Source: Clostridiales bacterium (GTDB lineage Bacteria; Bacillota; Clostridia; Saccharofermentanales; Saccharofermentanaceae). Taken from it: 64,000 nt of DNA. The stretch spans positions 60,766-124,765 of the forward strand of contig JAFWDK010000016.1 of NCBI GenBank assembly GCA_017513085.1, in the 5' to 3' direction. The notes under the pieces are model-generated. The model searched no databases. It saw only the letters and a program-made list of their open reading frames with translations, and was not told the DNA's origin. Made by a program: the position numbers and the translations under genes. Below are positions 54,631 to 63,755 of this stretch, one piece after another; the stretch's first letter is position 1, and each line of letters begins with the position of its first letter.

Positions 54631-54786
54631 ATTTCATATTATCATTATCACATGCCGGTTCAAAAGAAGGGTAAAGCATAGTTAAAGATAAAATGGTCAT
54701 TGTATGAACAAACTGAAAACAGGAGGCGCGGAATTTGTTTTTTCCGCTATAATAAGAAAGGAATTTAGTTAGCGAGGTCTTACCGC

Positions 54787-56010
54787 ATGAGCAAGAAGGA
54801 TCAAAAAAGGCATCCGATCGTCATGGTATCGCTGGATGCCGTCTCTGACAGTAATATCGATTTTCTTCTGACTTGTCCGAATTTTTCACGGCTTGCCAGG
54901 CTCGGACTTTTGCACCGCGAAGTGGACTCGATCCTTGTGACCAGTACCTACCCGGTCCACACGAGCATCAACACAGGTCTTATGCCCTGTGACCATGGCG
55001 TCTTCGACAATACTTTCCAGGATACGGAAAAGGGTACGGAAGTCTGGCGGGACCACAAGCGTTTCATCAAGGGGAAGACCCTGGCCGAGCGTGCCTATGA
55101 ACATGGTCTGGTAACATGCGCCATGATGTTCCCGATGACTGCGGGAGAAAAGATCAAATACCATCTTACTGAAGTTCCCGGTCATTCCCCGATGCTTTTC
55201 CGCGTATTCAAATCCGCCTACTACGGATCGGCCGGCTTCATGCTTCACTATTTCACCAAGTACGGCAAACACGTGATCAAAGATGGTGAACGCGGCATGG
55301 ATATGCTCATCGCCAAGACAGGCGCAGATCTGATCCGGAAGAATAAAGCCGATCTGTATATGCTCCATCTGCTGGATGTAGACACTACCAAACATAATCA
55401 CGGAGCCACTTCCCCTGAGGCAACAGAAGCGCTCCGCCGTATCGACGATTGTCTGGGGCAGCTTCTGGCGGCGATGGAATCCGTGGGCATGGAAAACTTC
55501 GAAATACTTATTTTCAGTGACCATTCAAGCATGGATGTTAAGGAAGCCATTCACCCGAATGAACTTCTGACTGCGCGCGGAATATCCCTCCAGGACGCGC
55601 ATTTCCATACGACACACGGAAGCGCATTTTTATACATCTCGCCTTCCGTTTCAGAAAACACCAAGAAAGAAATCGATTCTTTTATCGACGATTTTCTTCA
55701 GATGGAGAGCGTCGCACGCGAGCTGACTTCAGAAGAGATGCATCTCTGCGGTGCCATAAATGACGGTTTCGTGCGCGGATTCGGCGCCACGACCGGATAT
55801 GAGTTCGGCAACTACAGGAAAGGCCAGCATGGCTATCCTCTCGATCACGATGACTACAAGATCTTCTATCTTGAGATCGGAAGCCGGGCGGAAAAAGCCA
55901 CACAAGGATCGGATCCCGCCAAAGACGGTCTGATCTCCGAGACTCACGGCGGCTGCATCATCGAGGTCGGTCAAAAAGCCATTTCCCTTATTGAAGCAAC
56001 ATCCAAATAA
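54787..56010 (+). CDS. Alkaline-phosphatase-superfamily phosphodiesterase (ENPP-like)
   Basis: The 407-residue protein starts with the metal-binding MVSLDAVSDSNID and has the nucleophile region TSTYPVHTSINTG, as in type I phosphodiesterase/nucleotide pyrophosphatases. Later metal ligands are in LDVDTTKHNHG, FSDHSSMD and the C-terminal KGQHGYPLDHDD. No signal peptide is seen, so it appears cytosolic, unusual for this superfamily. The substrate is unknown. A TATAAT box lies upstream and GCGAGG before the ATG. Confidence 0.85.
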   Translation: MSKKDQKRHPIVMVSLDAVSDSNIDFLLTCPNFSRLARLGLLHREVDSILVTSTYPVHTSINTGLMPCDHGVFDNTFQDTEKGTEVWRDHKRFIKGKTLAERAYEHGLVTCAMMFPMTAGEKIKYHLTEVPGHSPMLFRVFKSAYYGSAGFMLHYFTKYGKHVIKDGERGMDMLIAKTGADLIRKNKADLYMLHLLDVDTTKHNHGATSPEATEALRRIDDCLGQLLAAMESVGMENFEILIFSDHSSMDVKEAIHPNELLTARGISLQDAHFHTTHGSAFLYISPSVSENTKKEIDSFIDDFLQMESVARELTSEEMHLCGAINDGFVRGFGATTGYEFGNYRKGQHGYPLDHDDYKIFYLEIGSRAEKATQGSDPAKDGLISETHGGCIIEVGQKAISLIEATSK

Positions 56011-56051
56011 ACGATCGTTCAGGCGCAAGACACACATCTCATAAAAGACAT

Positions 56052-56081
56052 AGGGGGTTGTCTCAAAAGAGACAACCCCCT
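56052..56081 (+). terminator. Bidirectional terminator between phosphodiesterase and pgk-tpi
   Basis: GGGGGTTGTCTC (56053-56064) and GAGACAACCCCC (56069-56080) form a perfect 12-bp stem with an AAAA loop, flanked by an additional A-T pair and short T runs. Confidence 0.9.
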
Positions 56082-56105
56082 TTCGCCGTTTTAACGGAGT
56101 ACTTC

Positions 56106-58058
56106 TTACTTAGCTGCGTTGCAGATTACGGAGAAGTCCTGAGCCTTCAGGGAAGCACCGCCGACGAGACCGCCGTTGATGTCAGCCTGAGCAAAGAGAC
56201 CTGCAGCGTTACCGGCATTGCAGGATCCGCCATACTGGATGGTGATCGCCTCAGCGCACTTCTCGCAGTAGAGTTCAGCGATGACGCCACGGATGAACTT
56301 GCAAACTTCTTCAGCCTGCTCGTCGGTTGCTGTCTTACCTGTTCCGATCGCCCAGATCGGCTCATAAGCGATAGTGATCTGGCAGAGCTTGTCAGCCGGA
56401 ATATCCTTGAAAGCGCCAACGATCTGACCCTTGATCCAATCAAATGTCTCGCCTGCTTCACGCTGAGCCAGGGACTCGCCGCAGCAGATGATCGGCTTCA
56501 CGCCGTACTTCAGAAGAGCCAGAGCCTTCTTGTTAACTGTCTCGTCTGTCTCTGCGTTGTACTCACGACGCTCGGAGTGACCGATGATGCAGTATGTTAC
56601 GCCCATCTTAGCCAGCCACAGCGGGGAGATCTCGCCTGTGAAAGCACCCTTCTCTTCGAAGTGGCAGTTCTGAGCAGCGATCTTGATGTTTGTATAAGCT
56701 GTAGCCTCAACAGCAGCAGCCAGAGCAGTAGCCGGAACGCCGAGAGCGATCTTCGCTGTAGCATCCTTAACGAGCGGCTTGAGTTCTTCGATCAGCTTAA
56801 CAGCATCAGCCGGGATACCGCAGTTCATCTTCCAGTTACCTGCAGCAAATGTTCTGCCGATTTCCTTATCGTTCAGGCAATCAATACCCGGGAGTACCTT
56901 ACCTTCGATAAACTCGAGGGAAGCGCCGCCACCGGTGGAGATATGTGTTACCTTATCAGCAAAGCCGAGCTTCTCGATTGCAGCAGCGGAGTCACCACCA
57001 CCGATGATAGAGATCGCATCAGACTCAGCAATAGCCTGAGCAAGAGCCTTCGTACCAACAGCAAACTTTTCGAATTCGAAAACGCCTGCAGGACCATTCC
57101 AGATAACTGTCTTAGCAGCCTTGATCTCGTTAGAGAACTTCTCGATGGTCTTCGGTCCGATGTCGAGGCCTTCCCATCCATCCGGAATCTCCATTGTCGG
57201 AACGATCTGGCTGTTCGCATCAGCTGCAAAATTGTCAGCTACTACCGTATCCTCAGGGAGCAGGAGCTTCACGCCCTTCTCCTCTGCCTTAGCAAGGAGT
57301 TCCTTAGCCAGTTCAACTTTATCAGCCTCAAAGAGGGAGTTACCGATGGAACCGCCCTGAGCAGCGATAAATGTATAAGCCATACCACCACCGATGATGA
57401 TCGTATCAGCCTTATCCATCAGGTTTGTGATTACGCCGATCTTATCGGAAACTTTTGCACCACCGAGGATAGCAACGAACGGACGTGCCGGGTTAGCCAG
57501 AGCACCACCGATGAACTTGATCTCTTTCTCGATCAGGTAACCGGAAGCAGACGGCAGGAAGTTTGCCAGACCGGCTGTAGAAGCGTGAGCACGATGTGCT
57601 GTACCGAAAGCATCGTTAACATAGAGATCAGCCATGGAAGCGAGCTCAGCTGCGAACTTCGGATCATTCTTTGTTTCTTCTTTATGGAAACGGACATTCT
57701 CAAGCATGAGGATCTCGCCCTCTTTGAGAGCAGCAGCCTTAGCCTTAGCGTCCTCGCCGATAACATCAGCAGCCAGTGTAACCGGCTTACCGATCAACTC
57801 AGCAAGACGATCTGCTGCCGGCTTCATGGAGAATGCCGGCTCCGGTCCATTCTTCGGACGACCCAGGTGAGATACCAGGATCACCTTTGCGTTATTTTCT
57901 ACGAGATACTTGATCGTCGGGAGAGCTCCCTTGATTCTCTTATCGTCAGTAATTTCACCTGTCTTTTTGTCGAGCGGTACGTTAAAATCCACACGAACGA
58001 TTACTCTTTTGCCGGAAACATTCAAGTCTTCGACATTCTTCTTCTGAACCATTGCCAT
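56106..58058 (-). CDS. pgk-tpiA: Phosphoglycerate kinase-triosephosphate isomerase fusion
   Basis: The 650-residue protein joins two glycolytic enzymes. Residues 1 to about 397 are a complete phosphoglycerate kinase ([33 protein letters not shown] and the end LPGIDCLND). After a linker of only a few residues, a complete triosephosphate isomerase begins at [11 protein letters not shown] (catalytic Lys), with IIGHSERRE (His) and [12 protein letters not shown] (Glu). The PGK-TIM fusion is documented in Thermotoga. The ATG at 58058 follows AGGAG. Strong codon bias suggests high expression. It is transcribed alone, so gap and gpm are elsewhere. Confidence 0.97.
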   Translation of the reverse strand: MAMVQKKNVEDLNVSGKRVIVRVDFNVPLDKKTGEITDDKRIKGALPTIKYLVENNAKVILVSHLGRPKNGPEPAFSMKPAADRLAELIGKPVTLAADVIGEDAKAKAAALKEGEILMLENVRFHKEETKNDPKFAAELASMADLYVNDAFGTAHRAHASTAGLANFLPSASGYLIEKEIKFIGGALANPARPFVAILGGAKVSDKIGVITNLMDKADTIIIGGGMAYTFIAAQGGSIGNSLFEADKVELAKELLAKAEEKGVKLLLPEDTVVADNFAADANSQIVPTMEIPDGWEGLDIGPKTIEKFSNEIKAAKTVIWNGPAGVFEFEKFAVGTKALAQAIAESDAISIIGGGDSAAAIEKLGFADKVTHISTGGGASLEFIEGKVLPGIDCLNDKEIGRTFAAGNWKMNCGIPADAVKLIEELKPLVKDATAKIALGVPATALAAAVEATAYTNIKIAAQNCHFEEKGAFTGEISPLWLAKMGVTYCIIGHSERREYNAETDETVNKKALALLKYGVKPIICCGESLAQREAGETFDWIKGQIVGAFKDIPADKLCQITIAYEPIWAIGTGKTATDEQAEEVCKFIRGVIAELYCEKCAEAITIQYGGSCNAGNAAGLFAQADINGGLVGGASLKAQDFSVICNAAK

Positions 58059-58217
58059 AATGTTCACACTCCTATACGAAAATTACTTGTTGTTCAAGCC
58101 ATACCATTATACAAAGAATTATGGAGTGTTTCAATTACAAAAAAGGAAAACAGCCGTCCTGCCCCGAAAAGGCTGACCGGCTGTCCCGCTGAAGTTATGA
58201 TCTCTCAAATCGTCTGA

Positions 58218-58844
58218 TCAGTCGATGCTCACCGGAGCGCTTTTCGCATCCTTCGGCTTAACGATCTCCAGATCTACCATCGAATCGACCTGCCCTTCTA
58301 CTGTTGCAAAAACGAATGTGTACTTGCCGGATGGCATATCTGCCGGAAGGCGGCCCTGCATCCAATAGACATGGATCGTGTTATAATCCTGATCCACGAT
58401 CGGGTGGCAGCTTGATCCGGTGATCTTTACGATAGCATCTTCCTTATTCCATGCATAATCTTCGTTATACGCGAATACGTAAAGCAACAGTTCATTCGGT
58501 GCATCTTCATCTCTGGCCTCGCTGATGATCGGTTCCACTGTCAGTTCCGATCCGCTGACAAGCTCAGAATACAACTGCCAGTTGATTACTGTATATACAC
58601 TTCTGATATCTGAAATAATCGGCCTTTCCACACTCTTGGATGCCATCAGACCTCTCTCGCCGACCTTCGATGTGTCCGGATCTCCGAAGAGGTCCGGAGC
58701 CTTTGTGGGCGCCGTTGCCCCCACAGAAGTGGACTGCGCGTTTACCGCGATCTTGGAAGTCTTCACGGAAGGTGCAGCTTTTCCACAAGCACTGAAAGCC
58801 ATTGTCATTGTTAAAACCATAATTGCCATTGTTCTCTTTTTCAT
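58218..58844 (-). CDS. Small lipoprotein, relative of the one at 40640
   Basis: The 208-residue protein has a lipoprotein signal (Cys at 20, in AFSACGKAA), a Ser/Thr/Ala linker and a beta-rich domain with ELLLYVFAYNEDYAWNKED and GKYTFVFATVEGQVDSMV. The C-terminal part aligns by eye with the lipoprotein at 40640. The start MKKRTMAIMV at 58844 follows AGGAGA; an upstream in-frame extension would cross the promoter. Function unknown. It is controlled by an ECF-type promoter. Confidence 0.75.
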   Translation of the reverse strand: MKKRTMAIMVLTMTMAFSACGKAAPSVKTSKIAVNAQSTSVGATAPTKAPDLFGDPDTSKVGERGLMASKSVERPIISDIRSVYTVINWQLYSELVSGSELTVEPIISEARDEDAPNELLLYVFAYNEDYAWNKEDAIVKITGSSCHPIVDQDYNTIHVYWMQGRLPADMPSGKYTFVFATVEGQVDSMVDLEIVKPKDAKSAPVSID

Positions 58845-58905
58845 GTTTATTATCTCCTGAATATTCTTTCTGCATTTTTCGAAGCACTGTTCATCGCCCT
58901 TCGTA

Positions 58906-58941
58906 CTATTAGACGAAGCCAAAAACGATTCCGTTGCAAAA
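58906..58941 (-). promoter_or_regulatory. ECF-type promoter for the lipoprotein at 58218
   Basis: On the minus strand TTTTGCAACGGAA is followed by TTCGTCTAATAGTA; TGCAAC (58938-58933) and CGTC (58915-58912) are 17 bases apart. Confidence 0.65.
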
Positions 58942-59027
58942 CTCCAAAAGTTTTTTCGTTACTTTCTGACTTCCCTTCTACCTTGAAAAAAGCACTTGAA
59001 CGCGATACATTGGGAAGGGAGGTGGAC

Positions 59028-60065
59028 ATGGGCGCTTTTACTAAGAAAATCTATGGACCGGACTATTCATTCGGTTTTCAGTGTCTGGCAGAAAAATGCC
59101 GCCACAGTTGTTGCATCGGCTGGGAGATCGATATCGACGATAAGTCTCTCCAGCGATACCGTCTGGTCCCCGGCGAACTGGGAAGGAAGCTTCATGATTG
59201 CATTCGGGATCCAAAAGACGAGACGGATGAAAACGGTGAAGACACCTGTGCACACTTCATTCTCGGCAAGGACGAACGTTGTCCTTTTCTAAACGAGCGA
59301 GGGCTTTGCGACCTGATCTTAAATCTGGGCGAAGACTCTCTTTGCGAGATCTGTACGGAGCATCCCCGCTTTTACAACATCTTCTCTGACCATACCGAGA
59401 TGGGATACGGTCTTTGCTGCGAGGAAGCCGCACGTCTTCTATTCACATGGCAAACGCCGATCCGGCTGGCGGAAACAGATTCTGTTCCTTCCGAAGAAGA
59501 ACACATCGGCGAAGATCCCGAAGAAGCAGAGATCTTACAGATCCGGGAAGAGCTTTTTTCCCTGTTGCAAGACCGAGGATGCAATCTTTCCGACAGATTC
59601 CGGAACATTCTAAACGCAGTAGATCTCCCCGAACGTTCCATGTATTTGGACTATGCATTTTGGGGCAGGGTGCTTGGTTCTCTCGAACGTCTGGATCCAT
59701 CCTGGGATGCAGAAATCACCAAACTTGCCTCTTCCACGATCGAGCCGTCGCAGATTCAGCATTTCATGGATCTCATGTCTGAGAAGGACCGGATCTTTGA
59801 ATATGAAAACCTGATGTGGTACTTTCTTTACCGGCATCTTGGCGAAGTAACAGATAAAGAGGAGATCCGAGACATCGTCCTTTGGGCCTTGTTAAGCGTA
59901 GAGATCCTTGAATATCTCGGAGCCTCCCGGTATCTGGAAAAAGGTGCTTTCACGCTGGACGACCAGATCGATCTGGCTCGAATGTTTTCTTCCGAGATCG
60001 AATATTCCGACGAAAACATAGAATGCATGACCGGCCATATCCGTGAAAGAAACTATCTTTTATAG
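59028..60065 (+). CDS. FliB-like Cys-rich protein (flagellin lysine N-methylase family)
   Basis: The 345-residue protein has the N-terminal Cys cluster of the FliB/YkgJ-type family (FQCLAEKCRHSCCIGWEID: C19, C24, C28, C29), then DTCAHF, RCPFL, GLCDLI and SLCEICTEHPRFY. These Cys probably hold an Fe-S cluster. In Salmonella FliB methylates flagellin lysines, but no flagellar gene is seen here and family members also occur in non-motile Clostridia, so the substrate is open. The ATG at 59028 is chosen for its GGGAGGTGG site over an upstream TTG. Confidence 0.8.
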   Translation: MGAFTKKIYGPDYSFGFQCLAEKCRHSCCIGWEIDIDDKSLQRYRLVPGELGRKLHDCIRDPKDETDENGEDTCAHFILGKDERCPFLNERGLCDLILNLGEDSLCEICTEHPRFYNIFSDHTEMGYGLCCEEAARLLFTWQTPIRLAETDSVPSEEEHIGEDPEEAEILQIREELFSLLQDRGCNLSDRFRNILNAVDLPERSMYLDYAFWGRVLGSLERLDPSWDAEITKLASSTIEPSQIQHFMDLMSEKDRIFEYENLMWYFLYRHLGEVTDKEEIRDIVLWALLSVEILEYLGASRYLEKGAFTLDDQIDLARMFSSEIEYSDENIECMTGHIRERNYLL

Positions 60066-60081
60066 GATCACAAACCAAATT

Positions 60082-61419
60082 TTACTGCTTCATCGCTTTC
60101 ACAATACATTGGATCTCGTAAAGACGCTGCGGGTTTTGCGGAACCAGGCGATTCGCCCGTCCACCCTGTTCATAGATCTCCATATACAAACCATAATCCA
60201 TCAGGATGCCCTTCATGGAGCTGATCGGAAATTCCTTTCTGACCTGCTTGGCCACTGCCGTCAGATCACGTGACCGGTGCGCACGGACCGGCTTTCCTTT
60301 ACGGTACACGATGCCTTCTTCCGGTGCGCATTCCGTACCCTCGTACGTCACCATACCATTGCGTATCGTGAGCACACCTTCACCCACTTTTGCATAGTTA
60401 CGTTCCCCGCAGAGCTGGTGAAGTTCCACGTTTTCCGTCAAACAGTAATCCGGTCTTGCCGCTTCGCGGGCATAGATCGTCTGCTCCCACTTTGCCCATT
60501 CGTGCAAGTTAGAGAAACATTTGTCTTCAGCTCCTGCAGGTTCAAAAAAACCGTACCGGTTCATGATCACTTTATTGCCGCAAGCCCTGCACACCAGAAG
60601 ATTCTTGCGGCCTTTGGCTTTGTTTCGGACAGTCTCATCCGAGCATCCGTCTTTCACTTCGGTAACATTGATCTTCTCGCAACGCGGACAGATGTTCGCA
60701 ATATTCTGCACACCCGCGGCAGGCTTTCCGGAACGGAAGACCTGGGACTTGCCGGAAAAATACTCGTATTCATCGTAAACAAGCGCCTGGCGCATATACT
60801 CGTAGATCTCATCCACACTCATTTTTTCAACTTTTTCTTTCGGAAGAACATCTGTGAACTCCGCCGTAATGCGGCCCCTCCGCCAGGAACTTTCACTCCA
60901 GCGCGGCCACGTCATATACGCACCATGTGAGCGAAAGATCACCAACGATGCACCGGCTTTCTTTACCAGCGTGGAAAGTCCTTTATCAAAAGGAAGCGAA
61001 TGCCCGTCGATCAAACGTGTGCCTTCCGGGAAGATCCCCAGTACACCATTGCGCGAAAGCACACGAAACATCGCTTTCACCGTCCGGATATCGTTCCGGT
61101 ACTGAGCTTTCGGGATACAGCCTCCACGCGTAATGATCCTGCCGAAAACAGGTCTTCGAAACAGGAACTCTCCGGCGACAAAATTGATCGGTCTTCCATA
61201 CAAAGCCATCCCCATGATGATCGGATCGATATAAGACGGGTGGTTCCCCACAATGACCAACGGTCCCGGAAGTTCTTTAATCCGCTTATCTGCGCGGATC
61301 TTCATGCCGAACAGGAAACGGCAGGCATTCAGCACGATCCCCGAACCGAAAAAACCATACCAGAAGCGGCTCGGTACACAACCGTATTCCACCTGTTTTT
61401 TCTCTGTTCGTCCGCTCAT
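60082..61419 (-). CDS. PlsC-like acyltransferase with zinc ribbon and extra C-terminal domain
   Basis: The 445-residue protein has a PlsC/LPLAT acyltransferase domain in its first 220 residues, with NHPSYIDP (H60, D65) and FPEGTR (130-135). It would transfer an acyl chain to lysophosphatidate or a related lipid at the membrane. This is followed by a zinc ribbon (CPRC at 244-247, CRACG from 277) and a further region of about 160 residues that I cannot assign. The usual length for PlsC is about 240, so the C-terminal half is an added module. It converges on the FliB-like gene. Confidence 0.82.
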   Translation of the reverse strand: MSGRTEKKQVEYGCVPSRFWYGFFGSGIVLNACRFLFGMKIRADKRIKELPGPLVIVGNHPSYIDPIIMGMALYGRPINFVAGEFLFRRPVFGRIITRGGCIPKAQYRNDIRTVKAMFRVLSRNGVLGIFPEGTRLIDGHSLPFDKGLSTLVKKAGASLVIFRSHGAYMTWPRWSESSWRRGRITAEFTDVLPKEKVEKMSVDEIYEYMRQALVYDEYEYFSGKSQVFRSGKPAAGVQNIANICPRCEKINVTEVKDGCSDETVRNKAKGRKNLLVCRACGNKVIMNRYGFFEPAGAEDKCFSNLHEWAKWEQTIYAREAARPDYCLTENVELHQLCGERNYAKVGEGVLTIRNGMVTYEGTECAPEEGIVYRKGKPVRAHRSRDLTAVAKQVRKEFPISSMKGILMDYGLYMEIYEQGGRANRLVPQNPQRLYEIQCIVKAMKQ

Positions 61420-61606
61420 GATTCCTTCCTTCGAAAAATACGACGCATTTTTGCCAAAAATAACTTATGATTGACATAAATTGATAACATATATCTCGTA
61501 TTATACATAAAGTGAAGTTTTGCGTATAGCAAACCTTTTTTGACTTTTACTCTATAAATTTTGCACCGGATTTCTCTGATCCGGTCAGATCGGAAGGATC
61601 AGACAC

Positions 61607-62527
61607 ATGGCGAAAACCTGTTTTTATTGTGGCAAAGAATTGGCTCCCGGAGAGCGCTGCACCTGTCGTGGCACTTCTTCGCGTGTCGCTTCCGGCACTC
61701 CTTCCGGAGCTTCTGCGCAAACTTCGAATACACAAGCTAAAACCGAGAAGACAGAGTCTAACGAGCATAAGAAAACCGAGAAGCACGAAAAGAAGACCAA
61801 GCAGGTTTGGGAACGGGCCACGACCGGAACCCCTGATACGCCTTACGGAAACAGTGCAACAGGAAAAGGCAAAGTCACTTTTTCTTCTTTTATAACAAAA
61901 GTAAGAGCGCTTTTCCCTTCGTTCTCGAAAACACTTCGACCGATCATGTCATATATCTGGCACCCGGTTACGACGATTCAAAACCGTTCGCAGGTCGTGC
62001 CGATCGGCAAGATGATCGTTATCAACACCCTGTTCGCCACATTGACTTCATTGATGGTCCTCTTTACCAACCGCACCAACTCACCTTTTCTGGGTATGCT
62101 GATTTCCCTGATGTTCGGAAAGACCGACTTGTTTTCCGCACATCCACTAACTGCTTTTTTCACGATCTCAGCGATACTTTGGGCAAGCGTGCTGATCCTT
62201 GCGGGCATTTTCGTGGTGACATCCAGACTTGTTAACCGCAAGCTTTCTTTTCTTCGTGCGTTGGATACTATCTCCATGTCATCGATCTATCTTTGCTTTG
62301 CAGATATTCTTGTCTTTTTCTCTGTGTTGCTCGGCACACACGGCTCAGTCACTTTGATATTTGTTGCTTTGGTCATCATGGGCATCGCCCATTTCGTATC
62401 GCTCAAACAAGATCTGACTCTTAGCGACAATGCAGCCTTTAATATGCTCGTCATCAGTTATCTTTTGTTTTATACGCTTGCCCAGTTGGGGCTCGGGATC
62501 ATTATCCGACTTGTTACCTGGTTCTGA
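61607..62527 (+). CDS. Zinc-ribbon Yip1-like membrane protein
   Basis: The 306-residue protein opens with a short zinc ribbon (CFYCGKELAPGERCTC), then a Ser/Thr/Lys/Glu-rich linker of about 80 residues. A membrane domain with about five or six segments follows, of Yip1-like arrangement. Function unknown. It resembles the zinc-ribbon membrane proteins at 6104 and 29699 in layout but not in sequence. GGAAGGA precedes the ATG. Confidence 0.7.
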   Translation: MAKTCFYCGKELAPGERCTCRGTSSRVASGTPSGASAQTSNTQAKTEKTESNEHKKTEKHEKKTKQVWERATTGTPDTPYGNSATGKGKVTFSSFITKVRALFPSFSKTLRPIMSYIWHPVTTIQNRSQVVPIGKMIVINTLFATLTSLMVLFTNRTNSPFLGMLISLMFGKTDLFSAHPLTAFFTISAILWASVLILAGIFVVTSRLVNRKLSFLRALDTISMSSIYLCFADILVFFSVLLGTHGSVTLIFVALVIMGIAHFVSLKQDLTLSDNAAFNMLVISYLLFYTLAQLGLGIIIRLVTWF

Positions 62528-62688
62528 CACGGTTTTACAGTAGATCGGTCATCTGAAGATCCTCCTGTTTCATCCGCAAAATATATATTTGTTTGGATGT
62601 TCAAAATTTTTTCTATTCCTGTGTTAAGATTGAGTTGAGTTTGTTGTTAGTAGGGATAGAAAGCGCAAAAACAAGGAGGTATTATTCC

Positions 62689-63729
62689 ATGAAACATTTT
62701 CAAAAAGCAGGGGCAGCCATCGTTGCTGCATCACTAATTTCTTCTATGCTTTTATGCACAGCATGCAAAAACAGCGAGGAGACAAAAAGTACCACATCTG
62801 CAACCACTACGACCGTCGAGCAGACAACCACCACAACAATTGAAGAAACCACCACAGAGGCTACAACCGAAACTACAACCGAAGCTACGACAGAAGCTAC
62901 GACAAAAGCAACCACAGCAGACCCGAATGTTTTTGAGTTCACCGAAGCAAATTACCCGAAGCTCGATGGTTCGACTTCTACCAAGCCGATGGCCGCAGCG
63001 ATCACTTCCGTCCTTCTCGGTATCTCCCGTGAAGAAGCAGAAAACAAACTTGAATTTCACAAAACCTCACAGTCTTTCAGTTATCTGATGAGCAAAGACG
63101 CAGATATGCTTATATGCGCCGAGCCTGCAGATTCTGTTTTTAAAGAAATGAAAGACCAGAATTTCGAATACGTTATGGAACCTTTCGCGACCGAAGCACT
63201 CGTTTTCGTTGTCAATGCATCGAACCCTGTTGAGTCTCTGACGACTGAGCAGATCCAGAAGATCTATACAGGTGAGATCACAAACTGGAAAGAAGTGGGC
63301 GGCGAAGATAGAAAGATCGTTCCGATCCAGAGAAACAAGACAGCCGGATCTCAAGTCATGATGGAAAAGATCGTCATGAAAGACCTGACGATGATGGAAG
63401 CTCCGACAGAACTGGTAGTCGGCGACATGGGCGGTCTCATCGAAACAGTAAAATCCTTCGATAATTCTGCTGATGCAATCGGTTACACACCATATTACTA
63501 TGCTACGAACATGAAGATGGCTGATGGATTGAAGATCATCAAAGTCGACGACATCATGCCGGCAAAAGATACGATCCAGAAGGGTGAATATCCTTTCCGC
63601 ACCTCCTACTATGTCGTTATGCCCAAGGACACTCCGGAAGACAGTCCGACGAGCATCCTTTTTAACTGGGTACTCGGTCCGGATGGTCAGAAACTCGCTG
63701 AAATGGAAGGCTACGTTCCTGTTAATTGA
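62689..63729 (+). CDS. PstS-like substrate-binding lipoprotein
   Basis: The 346-residue protein has a lipoprotein signal (Cys at about 24, LLCTACKNS), a Thr/Glu-rich linker (about 30-75) and a periplasmic-binding-protein domain of the PstS type. Features are YPKLDGSTSTKPMAAAI at the start, IYTGEITNWKEVGGEDR in the middle and NKTAGSQVMMEKIV. It probably binds phosphate or a related anion outside the cell; PstCAB genes would lie beyond the right edge. The ATG at 62689 follows AAGGAGGT. Another lipoprotein gene begins 26 bases downstream. Confidence 0.88.
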   Translation: MKHFQKAGAAIVAASLISSMLLCTACKNSEETKSTTSATTTTVEQTTTTTIEETTTEATTETTTEATTEATTKATTADPNVFEFTEANYPKLDGSTSTKPMAAAITSVLLGISREEAENKLEFHKTSQSFSYLMSKDADMLICAEPADSVFKEMKDQNFEYVMEPFATEALVFVVNASNPVESLTTEQIQKIYTGEITNWKEVGGEDRKIVPIQRNKTAGSQVMMEKIVMKDLTMMEAPTELVVGDMGGLIETVKSFDNSADAIGYTPYYYATNMKMADGLKIIKVDDIMPAKDTIQKGEYPFRTSYYVVMPKDTPEDSPTSILFNWVLGPDGQKLAEMEGYVPVN

Positions 63730-63755
63730 TTCATTGATTCCGGGAGGGAACCATT

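Noticed and set aside
56058..58217. A 719-codon open frame on the plus strand opposite pgk-tpi
   Set aside because: It lies entirely opposite a highly expressed, clearly homologous gene, lacks any recognisable motif, and follows from strong codon bias that keeps stops out of the antisense frame.
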